The position numbers and the translations under genes are program-made. A stretch of 64,000 bases of DNA from Halomonas sp. GT (GTDB taxonomy: Bacteria; Pseudomonadota; Gammaproteobacteria; Pseudomonadales; Halomonadaceae), in NCBI RefSeq assembly GCF_002082565.1, contig NZ_CP020562.1:248001-312000 (forward strand), in the 5' to 3' direction. Below are positions 1 through 8,909 of this stretch, piece after piece (position 1 is the stretch's first letter; every line of letters begins with the position of its first letter). Under the pieces are notes generated by a model. The model did not search any database and was not told the origin of the DNA. It was given only the letters and a program-made list of their open reading frames with translations.

Positions 1-1
1 G

Positions 2-928
2 TATGACCAAGACGGCACGACGCTGGATATCTACGGCCGCATCGCCATGGGGTTTGAGGGCGGTGGTGAAAAAGATGGCGTTGATAATGGAGAAGAATTC
101 CGTAATTTTGGTTCTCGTTTGCGCTTTACAGCGGGCCACCAAATTAACGCCGACCTGCGAGCGTTTGCACGGGTAGAGTGGCGCTTTACTGGTGATGAGC
201 GCAGCCGCCCGGGCTTTGACGAGGTGCGGAATAGTTACCTTGGTTTAGAGAGTAAACAGTACGGTACGTTCATGGCGGGTAACTACGACAGTTACTACGA
301 TAGCTACGTTATGACGCCGTTTGATGTGTATGTAGAGCGTGGCTATGAATTCGCTGGGGGTGGCCTTCAGGCGCGTGGCGACTCGATTGGCTATAAAACG
401 CCTGAAATTAACGGTTTTCAGGCCGTTTTCTCAGCGAAACACTTTTCTGAGCGTGGGCTCACCGAAGCACAGCAGTCTAGCGACGGTAGCGTTATCGCCA
501 CCCAAGGTGGCGTCGTTTACGCGACAGGCCCCGTACGTTTAGCACTTGGCTATGTAGAAGATACCGTTCGTGGCGGTGGCAACGGCGAAACACGCTTTGG
601 TACTACAGCCACGTACGATATTAATGACGCTTTTTCTGCGCGCTTAGGTTACGAAACCCGCGGTGACAGCGATACGCGGGGCGGCGGTTTTGACACGGTA
701 GGCCTAGGTGGTAGCTTTGCCACCGGTGCTTGGACCTTCTATCTCGATTATTACAACATTGACGTAGATAACGCTGATAATGATCGTGACGCTTGGGCCG
801 CTGCGGCGCACTACGATGTTTCTAAAAATCTTGATGTATTTGTCGAGCTAAATGATGCCAATCAAGATGCTATTAATGACTTCGAAGATGACCTTTATTA
901 CGCAGTAGGCGCACGCTATCACTTTTAA
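2..928 (+). CDS. Gram-negative porin, 5' end outside window
   Basis: This is the C-terminal part of an outer-membrane trimeric porin (general diffusion porin family) that lets small hydrophilic solutes cross the outer membrane. The reading frame is open from base 2. Its first residues, YDQDGTTLDIYGRIAMGFEG, are the first beta strand of a mature porin, so only the signal peptide and a few residues are missing. Alternating aromatic and hydrophobic strands run throughout, and the protein ends in ...YAVGARYHF; a C-terminal Phe is the usual signal for the BAM assembly machinery. A rho-independent terminator follows at 977-1006. An internal ATG at 47 is not a real start. Substrate selectivity cannot be read from sequence. 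Family confident. Confidence 0.9.
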   Translation, partial: YDQDGTTLDIYGRIAMGFEGGGEKDGVDNGEEFRNFGSRLRFTAGHQINADLRAFARVEWRFTGDERSRPGFDEVRNSYLGLESKQYGTFMAGNYDSYYDSYVMTPFDVYVERGYEFAGGGLQARGDSIGYKTPEINGFQAVFSAKHFSERGLTEAQQSSDGSVIATQGGVVYATGPVRLALGYVEDTVRGGGNGETRFGTTATYDINDAFSARLGYETRGDSDTRGGGFDTVGLGGSFATGAWTFYLDYYNIDVDNADNDRDAWAAAAHYDVSKNLDVFVELNDANQDAINDFEDDLYYAVGARYHF

Positions 929-976
929 ATGATAGATAGCTTCCTTAGCGTTTAATTAACTTATTAAGATCGTTTC

Positions 977-1006
977 GCCGATGTGCTAAAAGTACATCGG
1001 CTTTTT
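977..1006 (+). terminator. Rho-independent terminator of the porin gene
   Basis: GCCGATGT (977-984) pairs with ACATCGGC (994-1001) around a 9-nt loop and is followed by a T run. It lies 49 nt after the porin stop codon. Confidence 0.85.
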
Positions 1007-1079
1007 GCGTTATTCTGTCTATTATAATAGTCAAATGATTTTAGGAAGCGTGCATGGCATCCGCCTTGGTAAGGCGTGG

Positions 1080-1220
1080 TTAGTCTAAGGGTTTTTTTGC
1101 CGCTGGCGTCTGGCGCTTTTTCTCTCGACGACGCTGCTTGGCTAATGCGTTGCCGTTAGCCAGTTCCACTAAGTAGGCGATTTCTTCAGCGCTAAGCGGT
1201 TTGCGCGGTTGGTTTGCCAT
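1080..1220 (-). CDS. Small basic hypothetical protein (46 aa)
   Basis: A 46-codon ORF on the minus strand starts MANQPRKPLSAEEIAYLVEL and is very basic in its second half (AKQRRREKKRQ). It occupies most of the space between the porin terminator and the 5'-nucleotidase gene. I do not recognise a family. The first half looks like a short amphipathic helix (EEIAYLVELANGNALA) and the tail resembles a nucleic-acid-binding extension. Only a weak ribosome-binding site (GGTGA) is visible before the ATG, and its start region lies next to the Pho-box-like site at 1223-1240. Coding status is uncertain; conservation in related Halomonas genomes would decide. Confidence 0.45.
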   Translation of the reverse strand: MANQPRKPLSAEEIAYLVELANGNALAKQRRREKKRQTPAAKKPLD

Positions 1221-1222
1221 TG

Positions 1223-1240
1223 ATGTCACCACTTTGTCAG
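1223..1240 (+). promoter_or_regulatory. Candidate Pho box upstream of 5'-nucleotidase
   Basis: ATGTCAC (1223-1229) and TTGTCAG (1234-1240) are two TGTCA half-sites at the 11-bp pitch of PhoB boxes (consensus CTGTCAT-N4-CTGTCAC). The site lies 57 bp before the chosen start of the nucleotidase gene. Flanking half-sites at the same pitch are poor, so this is a single box at best. Confidence 0.5.
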
Positions 1241-1296
1241 GCCTTTATGGCACGCTAACGATGAACGATGACACCAATATGAAAGGAGCTATTAAG

Positions 1297-2919
1297 ATGC
1301 GTTTTAGCTGCTATGGGATTGCGCTAGGGACAGCGTTGTTGATCACCGTTACTCCTGCCCTTGCTGACAACTACACCCTCACGTTGTTTCACACCAACGA
1401 CTTGCATGGTCGCACAGATCAGTACCCGCAGCTGGTCACCACGCTAAACGAAGCGCGTGAGGCGTATGGTGAAGTATTACTGTTGGACGCGGGCGATATT
1501 TTTTCTGGAACGCTCTACTTTACTGAGTTTGCTGGCCAGGATGCTCTCGAATTTATGAACTTAATGGGCTATGACGCGTTTGTCCCAGGCAATCACGAAT
1601 TTGACTTGGGCGATCCTGAAGAGGGGCACCAAGCGCTAGCCGCGTTTTTTGCGGATGCAGCGTTTCCTATTTTAGGCGCCAATTTGGATTTTTCGGCCGC
1701 GCCTGAATTTGCTGGCATGCTCGATGAGTCTATCAGCGGGGACCCGCAGTCAGGGGGGCTCTATGACGGTATTATTGTTGAGCACAATGGCGAGCCAATC
1801 GGCATCTTTGGGCTTAGTACCCAGGATAGCAAGACAATCTCGAGCCCCGGTCAAATCACGATCAGCGATTACCGCCAAGCGGCTGAGGCCATGGTGGCAA
1901 GCTTTGAAGAGCGAGGCGTTAATAAGATTATCGCCCTGACCCACCTGGGGTACGATAGTAACCCCAGCGTGGGCAACGACCTTTTGTTGGCTCAGCACGT
2001 AGAGGGAATCGATATCATTATTGGTGGCCACAGCCACACCCGCGTGTCGCCGCCTACGCTAATGACTGAAAACCATAAAGGAGAGCCCCAAGCACCGACA
2101 GTCATTGGGCAGGCGGGTGAGTATGGTCAGCATTTAGGTGTTATGCAGGTAACATTTGATACAGATGGTGTTGTTCAAGATGTCTCAGGCGAACTATTAG
2201 CGACCAGTGAGTATGATGCCGATACCGACGCGCTAGAGCGGCTTGAACCCTACACAGCGGCAATAGAAGAATTACGCGATACCCAGGTCGGTGCCACAGT
2301 AATGTCGGCACTGCCCAATCCACGTCATGGCAGCGGCGACTCGCGAAGCGTGCGTGCTAACGAAACCGCGCTGGGCAATTTGATCACCGATGCCCAGCTG
2401 TATGCCGCACGCAAAGTAGCGCCGGATACGATGCTGGCCATCCAAAACAGCGGCGGTATCCGTGAACCGGTCGAGACCGGCGATGTCTCTGTGGGCGATT
2501 TGATCGCCGTACAGCCGTTTGGTAACCGTTTGACGCTACTGGATGTTACTGGCGCTGAGCTACTCGAAACGTTCGAAATTGCCCTAACCAATGTGCCCGA
2601 TGAGAATGGCGGATTTTTACAAGTGTCGGCAGGTGTTGAGCTGGTGTACGACAGCCGAGAGCCGGTAGGCGAGCGTGTGGTTAGCCTGACAATAACGCAG
2701 CAGGCTATTGACCCAGAACGCACTTACACCATCGCGACGAACAACTTTACTGCCGCTGGCGGCGATAGCCACGCAGTATTAGGGGCTGCTTACGAGGATG
2801 GCCGCAACACTATTGTTGGTAACACTGATTGGCAAATGCTGCGTGATTACCTAGTGTCGCTTGGGGAAGTAACTTACCAAGTGGAAGGGCGGATAGTAGA
2901 TATTGCTGAAAGGGATTAG
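1297..2919 (+). CDS. Secreted 5'-nucleotidase / UDP-sugar hydrolase family (UshA-like)
   Basis: A periplasmic metallophosphoesterase of 540 aa that should hydrolyse nucleotides (and possibly UDP-sugars) to release phosphate and nucleoside. The N terminus is a signal peptide (MRFSCYGIALGTALLITVTPALA). The two-metal phosphoesterase motifs are in order: FHTNDLHGR, DAGDIFSG, GNHEFD and GGHSHT. The C-terminal 5'-nucleotidase domain carries NSGGIR and AAGGDSH. I chose ATG 1297 because AAGGAG lies 8 nt upstream; the TTG at 1201 would add a non-signal extension. A Pho-box-like site upstream suggests induction under phosphate limitation. A hairpin at 2966-2993 separates it from the convergent genes. 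Exact substrate is unknown. Confidence 0.9.
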   Translation: MRFSCYGIALGTALLITVTPALADNYTLTLFHTNDLHGRTDQYPQLVTTLNEAREAYGEVLLLDAGDIFSGTLYFTEFAGQDALEFMNLMGYDAFVPGNHEFDLGDPEEGHQALAAFFADAAFPILGANLDFSAAPEFAGMLDESISGDPQSGGLYDGIIVEHNGEPIGIFGLSTQDSKTISSPGQITISDYRQAAEAMVASFEERGVNKIIALTHLGYDSNPSVGNDLLLAQHVEGIDIIIGGHSHTRVSPPTLMTENHKGEPQAPTVIGQAGEYGQHLGVMQVTFDTDGVVQDVSGELLATSEYDADTDALERLEPYTAAIEELRDTQVGATVMSALPNPRHGSGDSRSVRANETALGNLITDAQLYAARKVAPDTMLAIQNSGGIREPVETGDVSVGDLIAVQPFGNRLTLLDVTGAELLETFEIALTNVPDENGGFLQVSAGVELVYDSREPVGERVVSLTITQQAIDPERTYTIATNNFTAAGGDSHAVLGAAYEDGRNTIVGNTDWQMLRDYLVSLGEVTYQVEGRIVDIAERD

Positions 2920-2965
2920 GTGAAAACAAGTCCCTGCAAAGAAGTCTCTGCAAAGAAGGGCTTTC

Positions 2966-2993
2966 GGGCCGTTTCTATTGAATGAAACGGCCC
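2966..2993. terminator. Bidirectional hairpin between convergent genes
   Basis: GGGCCGTTTC (2966-2975) and GAAACGGCCC (2984-2993) form a perfect 10-bp stem with an 8-nt loop. It sits between the convergent 5'-nucleotidase and DUF1428 genes. No strong T run follows on either strand, so termination efficiency is uncertain. Confidence 0.6.
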
Positions 2994-3000
2994 AGCGTTC

Positions 3001-3369
3001 TCACACAGTAATGATGCTTTCAAAGCCCCCATAAATAAGACGCTTACCATCAAAGGGCATGGGATTAACGTCCATTTGTAAACGTGGATCTTCCATGACT
3101 TTTGGCATAGCGACATCGCGTACCGCTTTGGAAGGCCATTCTATCCATGAAAAAATAACGCTTTCGTCGTTTTGGCGTTTAACCGCCATGGTGAACGAGG
3201 TGACCTCTCCTTCGGGAACATCGTCTTCCCAGCACTCCACCACTCGCAGTGCGCCGTACTCTTTGAACACGACGGCGGCAGCCCGGGCATGCTCAATAAA
3301 TTCAGATTTATTATTGGTTGGCACGGCAGCGATGAAGCCATCGACATAGGGCGTGGCGGAAGTGTTCAT
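3001..3369 (-). CDS. DUF1428 family protein (YbaA-like)
   Basis: This 122-aa protein matches the DUF1428 pattern: YVDGFIAAVP near the N terminus, a central ALRVVECWEDDVPEGE, and WIEWPSKAVRDVAMPKVMEDPR before the C-terminal PFDGKRLIYGGFE. Family members have a dimeric alpha/beta-barrel (ferredoxin-like) fold and no established reaction. It is the last gene of the operon that also encodes two YCII-type proteins, and its start overlaps the preceding stop by 4 nt, which indicates translational coupling. The whole operon lies downstream of an ECF42-type sigma factor, whose usual targets are proteins of this fold. Confidence 0.85.
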   Translation of the reverse strand: MNTSATPYVDGFIAAVPTNNKSEFIEHARAAAVVFKEYGALRVVECWEDDVPEGEVTSFTMAVKRQNDESVIFSWIEWPSKAVRDVAMPKVMEDPRLQMDVNPMPFDGKRLIYGGFESIITV

Positions 3370-3743
3370 GCTGTTTCTCCAGCGTTTGATTTCGGTGGGA
3401 GTTCTCGAGCGGGGCGTATTTCGATACTGCCGAATCGGGCAGGCGGGATGCGGCTAGCTAGCTGCAGTGCCTCATTCAAGTCGTGGGCTTCCAGCAGGTA
3501 GAAGCCAGCCAACTGCTCTTTGGTTTCGGCAAAGGGGCCGTCGGATACCAGTGTCTCGCCATCACGTACCCGCACGGTGGTTGCAGTCTCCGTTGGTTGT
3601 AATGGCTGCCCAGCGAGATAATTGCCGCTGGCGTTCAGGCGCTCGACCCCCGCGATACACTCCTGGTTGAGGTCGTGCCACTCCTGTTCACTCATGGAAT
3701 TGATGATTTGCTCTTGGTAATACACTAGCGCAACGTACTTCAT
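3366..3743 (-). CDS. YCII/DGPF-domain protein
   Basis: A 125-aa YCII-related protein of the DGPF group. It starts MKYVALVYYQE and carries the diagnostic core SDGPFAETKEQLAGFYLLEA, followed by the helix LNEALQLASRIP and the strand FGSIEIRPA. Such proteins have a ferredoxin-like fold with an uncharacterised, perhaps catalytic, His/Asp pair. They are habitually encoded beside ECF42 sigma factors. It overlaps both neighbours by 4 nt (ATGA type), so it is translated as part of a tight operon. Substrate and reaction are unknown. Confidence 0.85.
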   Translation of the reverse strand: MKYVALVYYQEQIINSMSEQEWHDLNQECIAGVERLNASGNYLAGQPLQPTETATTVRVRDGETLVSDGPFAETKEQLAGFYLLEAHDLNEALQLASRIPPARFGSIEIRPARELPPKSNAGETA

Positions 3744-4585
3744 GGGACGTCTCCTTCGGTGGCTAAAGGACAGTTTTCTGACGAAACGTTAACCATCCAG
3801 TGAATGCCAAAGCGGTCGGTTGCCATGCCGAACCCAGGCGACCAGAAGGTGGCTTCGAAGGGCATAGTGATCTCGCCACCGTCCGCTAGGCGTGCGAACG
3901 TATTCGAGGCCTGTTCCTTATCTTGATACTCCAGCTGTACATGAACCCCTTGGGGAGCCATGTATTTCTCTGGGTCCATGTCGGCGCCCATTAAGCGTCG
4001 GCCACGCAGATTTAAAGAGGCATGGATAATGTGGTCATGGAGAGCAGGCGGGGTGTGTTCAGCGGCAGGCGTTTCAGCGTAAGTCATTAGGCATTCCAAA
4101 TGACCACCAGTGACGTCGGCATAAAACTGCATGGCTTCACGGCAGGTGCCGGGAAAGGCAACATACACGTTCATTTCGTCCGGAATGCGGGCGTGGTGGC
4201 GGTGTTGTTCCAGGCCATCGCCCGGCTCGAAATCTTCCAGCGAAAAGTAACGCCTTAACTCAAGCGTCACATTGCCATCGGCATCCATGGCGGGCCACTG
4301 CTGAGCCCAATGAATGGCCTCTTCAAGTGTTGGCGCTTCTAGTACGCTGTAGCCTGCCATTCGTTCACTTGGCGGCGATAACGGGCCGGGGATGATGGTA
4401 GGCGAGCCATTCTCGAAACGAACCAGACATCCGTCGCTGGTTGGTCGAAGGCCATTGCCACTAACGAGCACTCCGGCCTTAATCATGCGTTCGTTATAGG
4501 CAGCCATGGCCGCTAGCATGTCCTGAGAAGGTAAGGTGCCATTTTCTGTACTGGCATCGGCACGGCGAATTAGCATGAATTTCAT
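3740..4585 (-). CDS. YCII-VOC (PhnB-like) fusion protein
   Basis: A 281-aa two-domain protein. Residues 1 to about 120 are a YCII/DGPF-like domain (MKFMLIRRADASTENG, PGPLSPPSERMAGYSVLEA, HWAQQWP, LELRRYF). Residues of about 135-270 are a glyoxalase/VOC domain of the PhnB (3-demethylubiquinone methyltransferase-like) type, recognisable from VYVAFPGTCREAMQFYADVT, MGADMDP, VHVQLEY and the end FGMATDRFGIHWMVN. It is the first gene after the ECF42-like promoter at 4623-4649 and overlaps the next gene by 4 nt. The fusion joins two domain types that are usually separate proteins in ECF42 neighbourhoods. Function unknown. Confidence 0.8.
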   Translation of the reverse strand: MKFMLIRRADASTENGTLPSQDMLAAMAAYNERMIKAGVLVSGNGLRPTSDGCLVRFENGSPTIIPGPLSPPSERMAGYSVLEAPTLEEAIHWAQQWPAMDADGNVTLELRRYFSLEDFEPGDGLEQHRHHARIPDEMNVYVAFPGTCREAMQFYADVTGGHLECLMTYAETPAAEHTPPALHDHIIHASLNLRGRRLMGADMDPEKYMAPQGVHVQLEYQDKEQASNTFARLADGGEITMPFEATFWSPGFGMATDRFGIHWMVNVSSENCPLATEGDVP

Positions 4586-4622
4586 TGAGAGTCTCCTGGA
4601 TGGTCAAGGGGTACTCTCACTA

Positions 4623-4649
4623 GTCGTTTAGGGCGAGCGAAAATCGACA
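4623..4649 (-). promoter_or_regulatory. Candidate ECF42-type promoter
   Basis: Reading on the minus strand, TGTCGA (4649-4644) is separated by 17 nt from CGAC (4626-4623). This agrees with the ECF42 promoter consensus I recall (TGTCGA at -35, CGA/TC at -10). It lies 38 nt before the start codon of the YCII-VOC gene and downstream of the sigma gene, so the sigma factor probably drives the three-gene operon. Confidence 0.6.
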
Positions 4650-4680
4650 TAGCCAAACTGTTTTTTTATCAAATTTTTTA

Positions 4681-5934
4681 TCAAGGCTGTTTTAGCTCAG
4701 ACAGCCGCCTGAGCAAAAAGCGCTTCTCTGGATCAAGCGTCGTCAGCACAAGTGCCTGTTGATAAGCGCGTTGTGCTGCATCTTGTTGGCCTTGGCGGCG
4801 CAGTAAATCCGCTTGCGCAGCGTAAAATAAATAGTAGCGGGCCATTTGTGGGTGATGCGCTAACTCATCAAGAAGCTGCAAGCCGGTCGCCAGCGCACCA
4901 TTCATAGCAATGGCCACTGCGCGATTCAGTGCCAGAATTGGTGAAGCGTTGCGGTGGCATAGGGCATCGTAGAGCCTAACGATTCTCCCCCAATCAGTCT
5001 GTTCGGCGCTGCTAGCCTGTGAGTGTTCCGCGGCAATCGATGCCTGAAGGGTGTAGTAGCCGGTTGGAGTGAGCGTCAGTGCCTGCTCAAGCCATTCGAT
5101 GCCGCTACGAATGTCCTCTTGGTGCCACAAAGCTCTGTTTTGTTCGTCCAGGGTGACTAAGTCACCAGCGCTATCTTGGCGTGCATCGCGACGAGCATCA
5201 TTAAGCCGCATCAGCGCCATCAATCCAAACACCTCGCCACTGGGTAGCAACTTTGCTAACGCCTCACCGAGGTGCATGGCTTCCTTCGTCAAACTGACAT
5301 CAACGACATGGCTGCCCATGCTGCGTGAGTAGCCTTCGTTGAACACTAAATAGATAACCTGGAGTACATCTGGCAGGCGCTCGGGAAGTGCTTCGCTGTC
5401 AGGCACTGCGTAGGGAATACGGGCATCGCGAATTTTGCGTTTAGCGCGTACGATGCGTTGCGCGAGTGTAGAGGGTTTCATGAGTAACGCACTCGCCACC
5501 TGCTCGGTGGTGAGGCTGCACATTTCCCGTAGGGTTAATGCAACGCGAGCTTCCATGTTTAGGCTTGGGTGACAACAGGTGAACAACAGTCGCAGTGCAT
5601 CGTCTTGGATCGACGCTGGTTCGAGATCCAGTGTCTCTTCAAGGGGTAGAAGCAAATGAGCTCGGCGGCGGGCCGTGCTGCGTTGACGAATCTGATTAAT
5701 CCCACAGTGGTAGCCGGTACGAATTAACCACGCTTGAGGATTGTCGGGTGTACCGCTAATCGGCCATTGCTGAACTGCTGCCACAAATGCGTCCTGCATT
5801 GCTTCTTCGGCAAGTTCAAAATCCCCTAATAAGCGAATCAGGGTCGCCTGTACGCGCCGGGAATGATCGCGGTATAAGGTGTCGAGGCCATAACATGCTG
5901 TCTTCATAGACCAGTATTCATCACAGGGACCCAT
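4681..5934 (-). CDS. ECF-type RNA polymerase sigma factor, ECF42 group
   Basis: A 417-aa sigma factor, much longer than a standard ECF protein. The N terminus has sigma-2 (YRDHSRRVQATLIRLLGDFELAEEAMQDAFVAA, with the WLIRTGYHCGINQIRQ helix). Sigma-4 follows at about 110-175 (LRLLFTCCHPSLN, LREMCSLTTEQVASALL). The C-terminal 220 residues are helical TPR-like repeats, including VFNEGYS, LNRAVAIAMNGA and RRQGQQDAAQRAYQQAL. This layout defines the ECF42 group, in which the C-terminal extension replaces an anti-sigma factor. The start is uncertain: MKTACYG (5907) is an alternative and neither ATG has a strong ribosome-binding site. The genes immediately downstream are typical ECF42 partners. Confidence 0.88.
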   Translation of the reverse strand: MGPCDEYWSMKTACYGLDTLYRDHSRRVQATLIRLLGDFELAEEAMQDAFVAAVQQWPISGTPDNPQAWLIRTGYHCGINQIRQRSTARRRAHLLLPLEETLDLEPASIQDDALRLLFTCCHPSLNMEARVALTLREMCSLTTEQVASALLMKPSTLAQRIVRAKRKIRDARIPYAVPDSEALPERLPDVLQVIYLVFNEGYSRSMGSHVVDVSLTKEAMHLGEALAKLLPSGEVFGLMALMRLNDARRDARQDSAGDLVTLDEQNRALWHQEDIRSGIEWLEQALTLTPTGYYTLQASIAAEHSQASSAEQTDWGRIVRLYDALCHRNASPILALNRAVAIAMNGALATGLQLLDELAHHPQMARYYLFYAAQADLLRRQGQQDAAQRAYQQALVLTTLDPEKRFLLRRLSELKQP

Positions 5935-6047
5935 ACGCTACTTATAAAAAATAGCTGAGCAGCGAGTCGTTGTTATTAGCTCAAACGTAGCGCATGAAGT
6001 CTCCGATGACGCTCTTTTCTTATATGTGCTTGTTTTCAGCAGCCATG

Positions 6048-7100
6048 TTAACCATCGGTGCGCTTTCTAGTGATGCTATTAAAAGGATGAAGGGCATCTC
6101 GGGTTACATAGAAGCGCAATGTTTCCCCTTCACGAACGGCTGGCTGGCCCGTGGTGCGAATCACCGTGGGTTGCTCGCTGTCGGCGAGATTAACGTAAAG
6201 ATGGCTTTCCGCGCCTGCCGCTTCAAAGAGCATTAGTGTCGCGTCGATAGCTAGATGGGGTGCCTCGGGCGGGGTGAGGTGCATATCGTCTGGGCGAATG
6301 CCGAGAGTGTCGGTGCCTTCGGGAAGGTGTTCCAGCACGCCGCTGCTTTGAGTACGCAGATAATCCAACGGCAACATGTTCATTGCCGGGGAGCCAATAA
6401 ATTCCGCAACGAACATCGTGGCCGGGCGGGCATAGATCTCCATCGGTGTGCCTACCTGCTCAATTTGCCCGGCATTTAGTACGACCAAGCGGTCTCCCAG
6501 GGTCATTGCTTCCAACTGATCGTGAGTGACATACAGGCTGGTGGTTTTTAGGCGACGTTGTAGCTGTTTAATCTCTACCCGCATTTGTACGCGCAGTTTG
6601 GCGTCTAGGTTGGAAAGCGGTTCGTCAAACAAGAAGGCTGAAGGCTCGCGGACCAGTGCTCGGCCCATCGCTACACGTTGGCGCTGGCCGCCGGAAAGCT
6701 TGCGGGGTTTGCGCTCCAGGAAGTCTTCAATCTCCAGCATCTTGGCCGCTAAACGCACGCGTTTATCAATGTCATCTTTTTTGAAACCTCGGTTCTTTAA
6801 GCCATAAGCGAGGTTGTTGTAGACGGTCATGTGCGGATAAAGCGCGTAGTTTTGGAACACCATGGCGATATCGCGCTCAGCGGGCTCTAGCTTATTCACT
6901 ACCCGATCGCCAATTTTGAGCGTGCCTTCGGTGATGGTTTCAAGACCAGCGACCATCCGTAGCAGGGTCGATTTTCCACAACCGGATGGCCCAACGAGTA
7001 CCACGAACTCACCGTCTTCAATCTGTAAGTCGATCCCTTTGACCGCAGCGACGTTGCCCGCATAGGTTTTTTTTAGCCCTTCCAGGGTAATGCTGGCCAT
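6048..7100 (-). CDS. ugpC: sn-glycerol-3-phosphate ABC transporter ATP-binding protein UgpC
   Basis: A 350-aa ATPase of the MalK/UgpC type that powers import of glycerol-3-phosphate and glycerophosphodiesters. It shows Walker [11 protein letters not shown]-loop [15 protein letters not shown], signature [15 protein letters not shown], Walker [17 protein letters not shown] and the switch His in YVTHDQ. A C-terminal TOBE/OB regulatory domain contains [10 protein letters not shown] and [12 protein letters not shown]. The start at 7100 is chosen because [15 protein letters not shown] matches the family start and GGAGA precedes it; the frame stays open upstream to 7211 but there it lies within ugpE. 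It follows ugpE by 2 nt and is the last gene of the ugp operon. Confidence 0.93.
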   Translation of the reverse strand: MASITLEGLKKTYAGNVAAVKGIDLQIEDGEFVVLVGPSGCGKSTLLRMVAGLETITEGTLKIGDRVVNKLEPAERDIAMVFQNYALYPHMTVYNNLAYGLKNRGFKKDDIDKRVRLAAKMLEIEDFLERKPRKLSGGQRQRVAMGRALVREPSAFLFDEPLSNLDAKLRVQMRVEIKQLQRRLKTTSLYVTHDQLEAMTLGDRLVVLNAGQIEQVGTPMEIYARPATMFVAEFIGSPAMNMLPLDYLRTQSSGVLEHLPEGTDTLGIRPDDMHLTPPEAPHLAIDATLMLFEAAGAESHLYVNLADSEQPTVIRTTGQPAVREGETLRFYVTRDALHPFNSITRKRTDG

Positions 7101-7102
7101 CG

Positions 7103-7945
7103 TTATTTCTCCGTCTCGGTCAGGCCTTTTACAAACAGGCGTTGCATAAACAAAATCACCAGTACCGGCGGCAGGGCGGCCATTACCACGGCGGCCATAA
7201 TCAAATGCCACTGGGGATTCTCTTCTGAGGTCATGCGCTGAATGCCCATCACAATGGTGTAGTAGTCAGGGTCGGTGGTGATCAGCAGTGGCCACAGGTA
7301 TTGGTTCCAGCCATAAATGAACATGATCACAAACAGCGCCGCGATATTGGTAACGGATAGCGGCATAAGGATGTCTTTGAAGAACTTGAGTGGACCAGCA
7401 CCATCGACTCGGGCCGCTTCCAGCATCTCTTCCGGAATCGTCATAAAGAACTGACGAAATAGGAACGTCGCCGTTGCCGAGGCAATCAGTGGGATTGAGA
7501 GACCCGCGAAGCTGTTCAACATATTGAGATCTGCGACGACCTGAAACGTCGGAATAATGCGTACTTCGACGGGCAGCATCAGCGTGATGAAAATTAGCCA
7601 AAAGAAGAACATCCGAAAACGAAAGCGGAAGTAAACAATCGCAAACGCCGACAGTAGCGAGATCGACAGTTTTCCTATGGTAATCGCCATGGCCATAACA
7701 AAACTGTTCCATAGCATCATGCCTGCTGGTGGGGCACCTGCGTTGGAAACGCCGGACTGCCACATGCGGGTAAAGTTCTCGATACCATGAGCGCCGGGTA
7801 GCATCGGCAGCGTGCCGCGTAGCAAATCGCCCGGTGCCTGGGTAGACGCCACGAGTGCAACGTACACAGGGAACACTACCACTGCGACACCAATCATTAA
7901 CGTCAGGTGAGCAAAAAAATTCGCCCAGGGTCGGTTTTCAACCAT
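7103..7945 (-). CDS. ugpE: sn-glycerol-3-phosphate ABC transporter permease UgpE
   Basis: An inner-membrane permease of 280 aa with about six transmembrane helices and the EAA loop [26 protein letters not shown] that docks the ATPase. The start at 7945 ([14 protein letters not shown]) matches the Escherichia coli UgpE N terminus and has GGGAG upstream. An ATG 18 nt further upstream is open but less likely. It pairs with UgpA to form the channel. It lies 31 nt after ugpA and 2 nt before ugpC. Confidence 0.92.
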   Translation of the reverse strand: MVENRPWANFFAHLTLMIGVAVVVFPVYVALVASTQAPGDLLRGTLPMLPGAHGIENFTRMWQSGVSNAGAPPAGMMLWNSFVMAMAITIGKLSISLLSAFAIVYFRFRFRMFFFWLIFITLMLPVEVRIIPTFQVVADLNMLNSFAGLSIPLIASATATFLFRQFFMTIPEEMLEAARVDGAGPLKFFKDILMPLSVTNIAALFVIMFIYGWNQYLWPLLITTDPDYYTIVMGIQRMTSEENPQWHLIMAAVVMAALPPVLVILFMQRLFVKGLTETEK

Positions 7946-7976
7946 TGAAAGTCTCCCAAACAATTAGCCAGCGGTA

Positions 7977-8861
7977 TTAGTAGTTCACGCGGCGCTCAAT
8001 AAAGCGGAACTGCACTACCGTAAGTGCGACCACAATGGCCATTAAAATCACTGACTGAGCGGCCGAAGAACCTAAGTTCAAGCCTACGAAGCCATCGGCG
8101 TAGACCTTATAGACCAGTGTGTTGGTCGCCTGAGCAGGGCCGCCTTGGGTAGTCGCGTGAATAATGCCGAATGTATCGAACATGGCGTAAACCACGTTAA
8201 CCACCATCAAGAAGAAGGTCGTTGGCGTCAGCAGCGGGAAAACAATGGTCCAGAAGCGCTTCATGGGGCTTGCGCCGTCAATAGCCGAGGCTTCGATCAG
8301 TGATTGAGGGATCGACTGTAAGCCAGCGAGGAAGAACAGGAAATTATAAGAAATCTGCTTCCAGGCCGCGGCAAAAATCACCAGCATCATGGCGTCTGCG
8401 CCCGAATTACGGTGGTTCCACTGGTAGCCGACCATGTCCAGTATGTAAGGCACAATGCCAATCGACGGGTTGAAGATAAACCACCACAGCACACCGGCAA
8501 TGGCAGGTGCAATTGCATAGGGCCATACCAGCAGCGTGGTATAGGTACTGCGTGAGCGGATCATGCGGTTAACCGTGCTCGCTAACAGCAGCGCAACGGA
8601 CATGGAAAGCAGCGTGGTACCTACCGCAAACACCACTGTCACTGAGAGCGAATTAAGATAAGCGCCATCGCGAAAGAGTCGCGCAAAGTTTTCCAAGCCC
8701 ACAAAGGTGGTGCGTAGCCCAAAGGCGTCTTCCCGCAGCAGTGATTGGTAAAGCGCTTGACCGGCAGGCCAAATAAAGAAAATCAGCGTGACAATGACCT
8801 GAGGAGCCAGCAGGGCGTAGGGCAAAAAACGCCCTGGGAAGGTCATGCGTTTGGTTTGCAT
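7977..8861 (-). CDS. ugpA: sn-glycerol-3-phosphate ABC transporter permease UgpA
   Basis: A 294-aa inner-membrane permease, the size expected for UgpA. It starts with a cytoplasmic stretch and the first helix ([24 protein letters not shown]). It has about six transmembrane segments and the EAA loop ([33 protein letters not shown]). The segment [17 protein letters not shown] is typical of the MalF/UgpA class. It forms the heterodimeric channel with UgpE. It is separated from ugpB by 98 nt that hold a terminator-like hairpin, so its expression is probably lower than that of the binding protein. Confidence 0.92.
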   Translation of the reverse strand: MQTKRMTFPGRFLPYALLAPQVIVTLIFFIWPAGQALYQSLLREDAFGLRTTFVGLENFARLFRDGAYLNSLSVTVVFAVGTTLLSMSVALLLASTVNRMIRSRSTYTTLLVWPYAIAPAIAGVLWWFIFNPSIGIVPYILDMVGYQWNHRNSGADAMMLVIFAAAWKQISYNFLFFLAGLQSIPQSLIEASAIDGASPMKRFWTIVFPLLTPTTFFLMVVNVVYAMFDTFGIIHATTQGGPAQATNTLVYKVYADGFVGLNLGSSAAQSVILMAIVVALTVVQFRFIERRVNY

Positions 8862-8909
8862 AGGCGACGTATCCTGCGTCTATAAACGGCACCAATAAGT
8901 GGGGCACTT

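Noticed and set aside
1201..1296. TTG-initiated extension of the nucleotidase gene
   Set aside because: The added residues are not signal-like, and ATG 1297 has a strong ribosome-binding site followed by a proper signal peptide.
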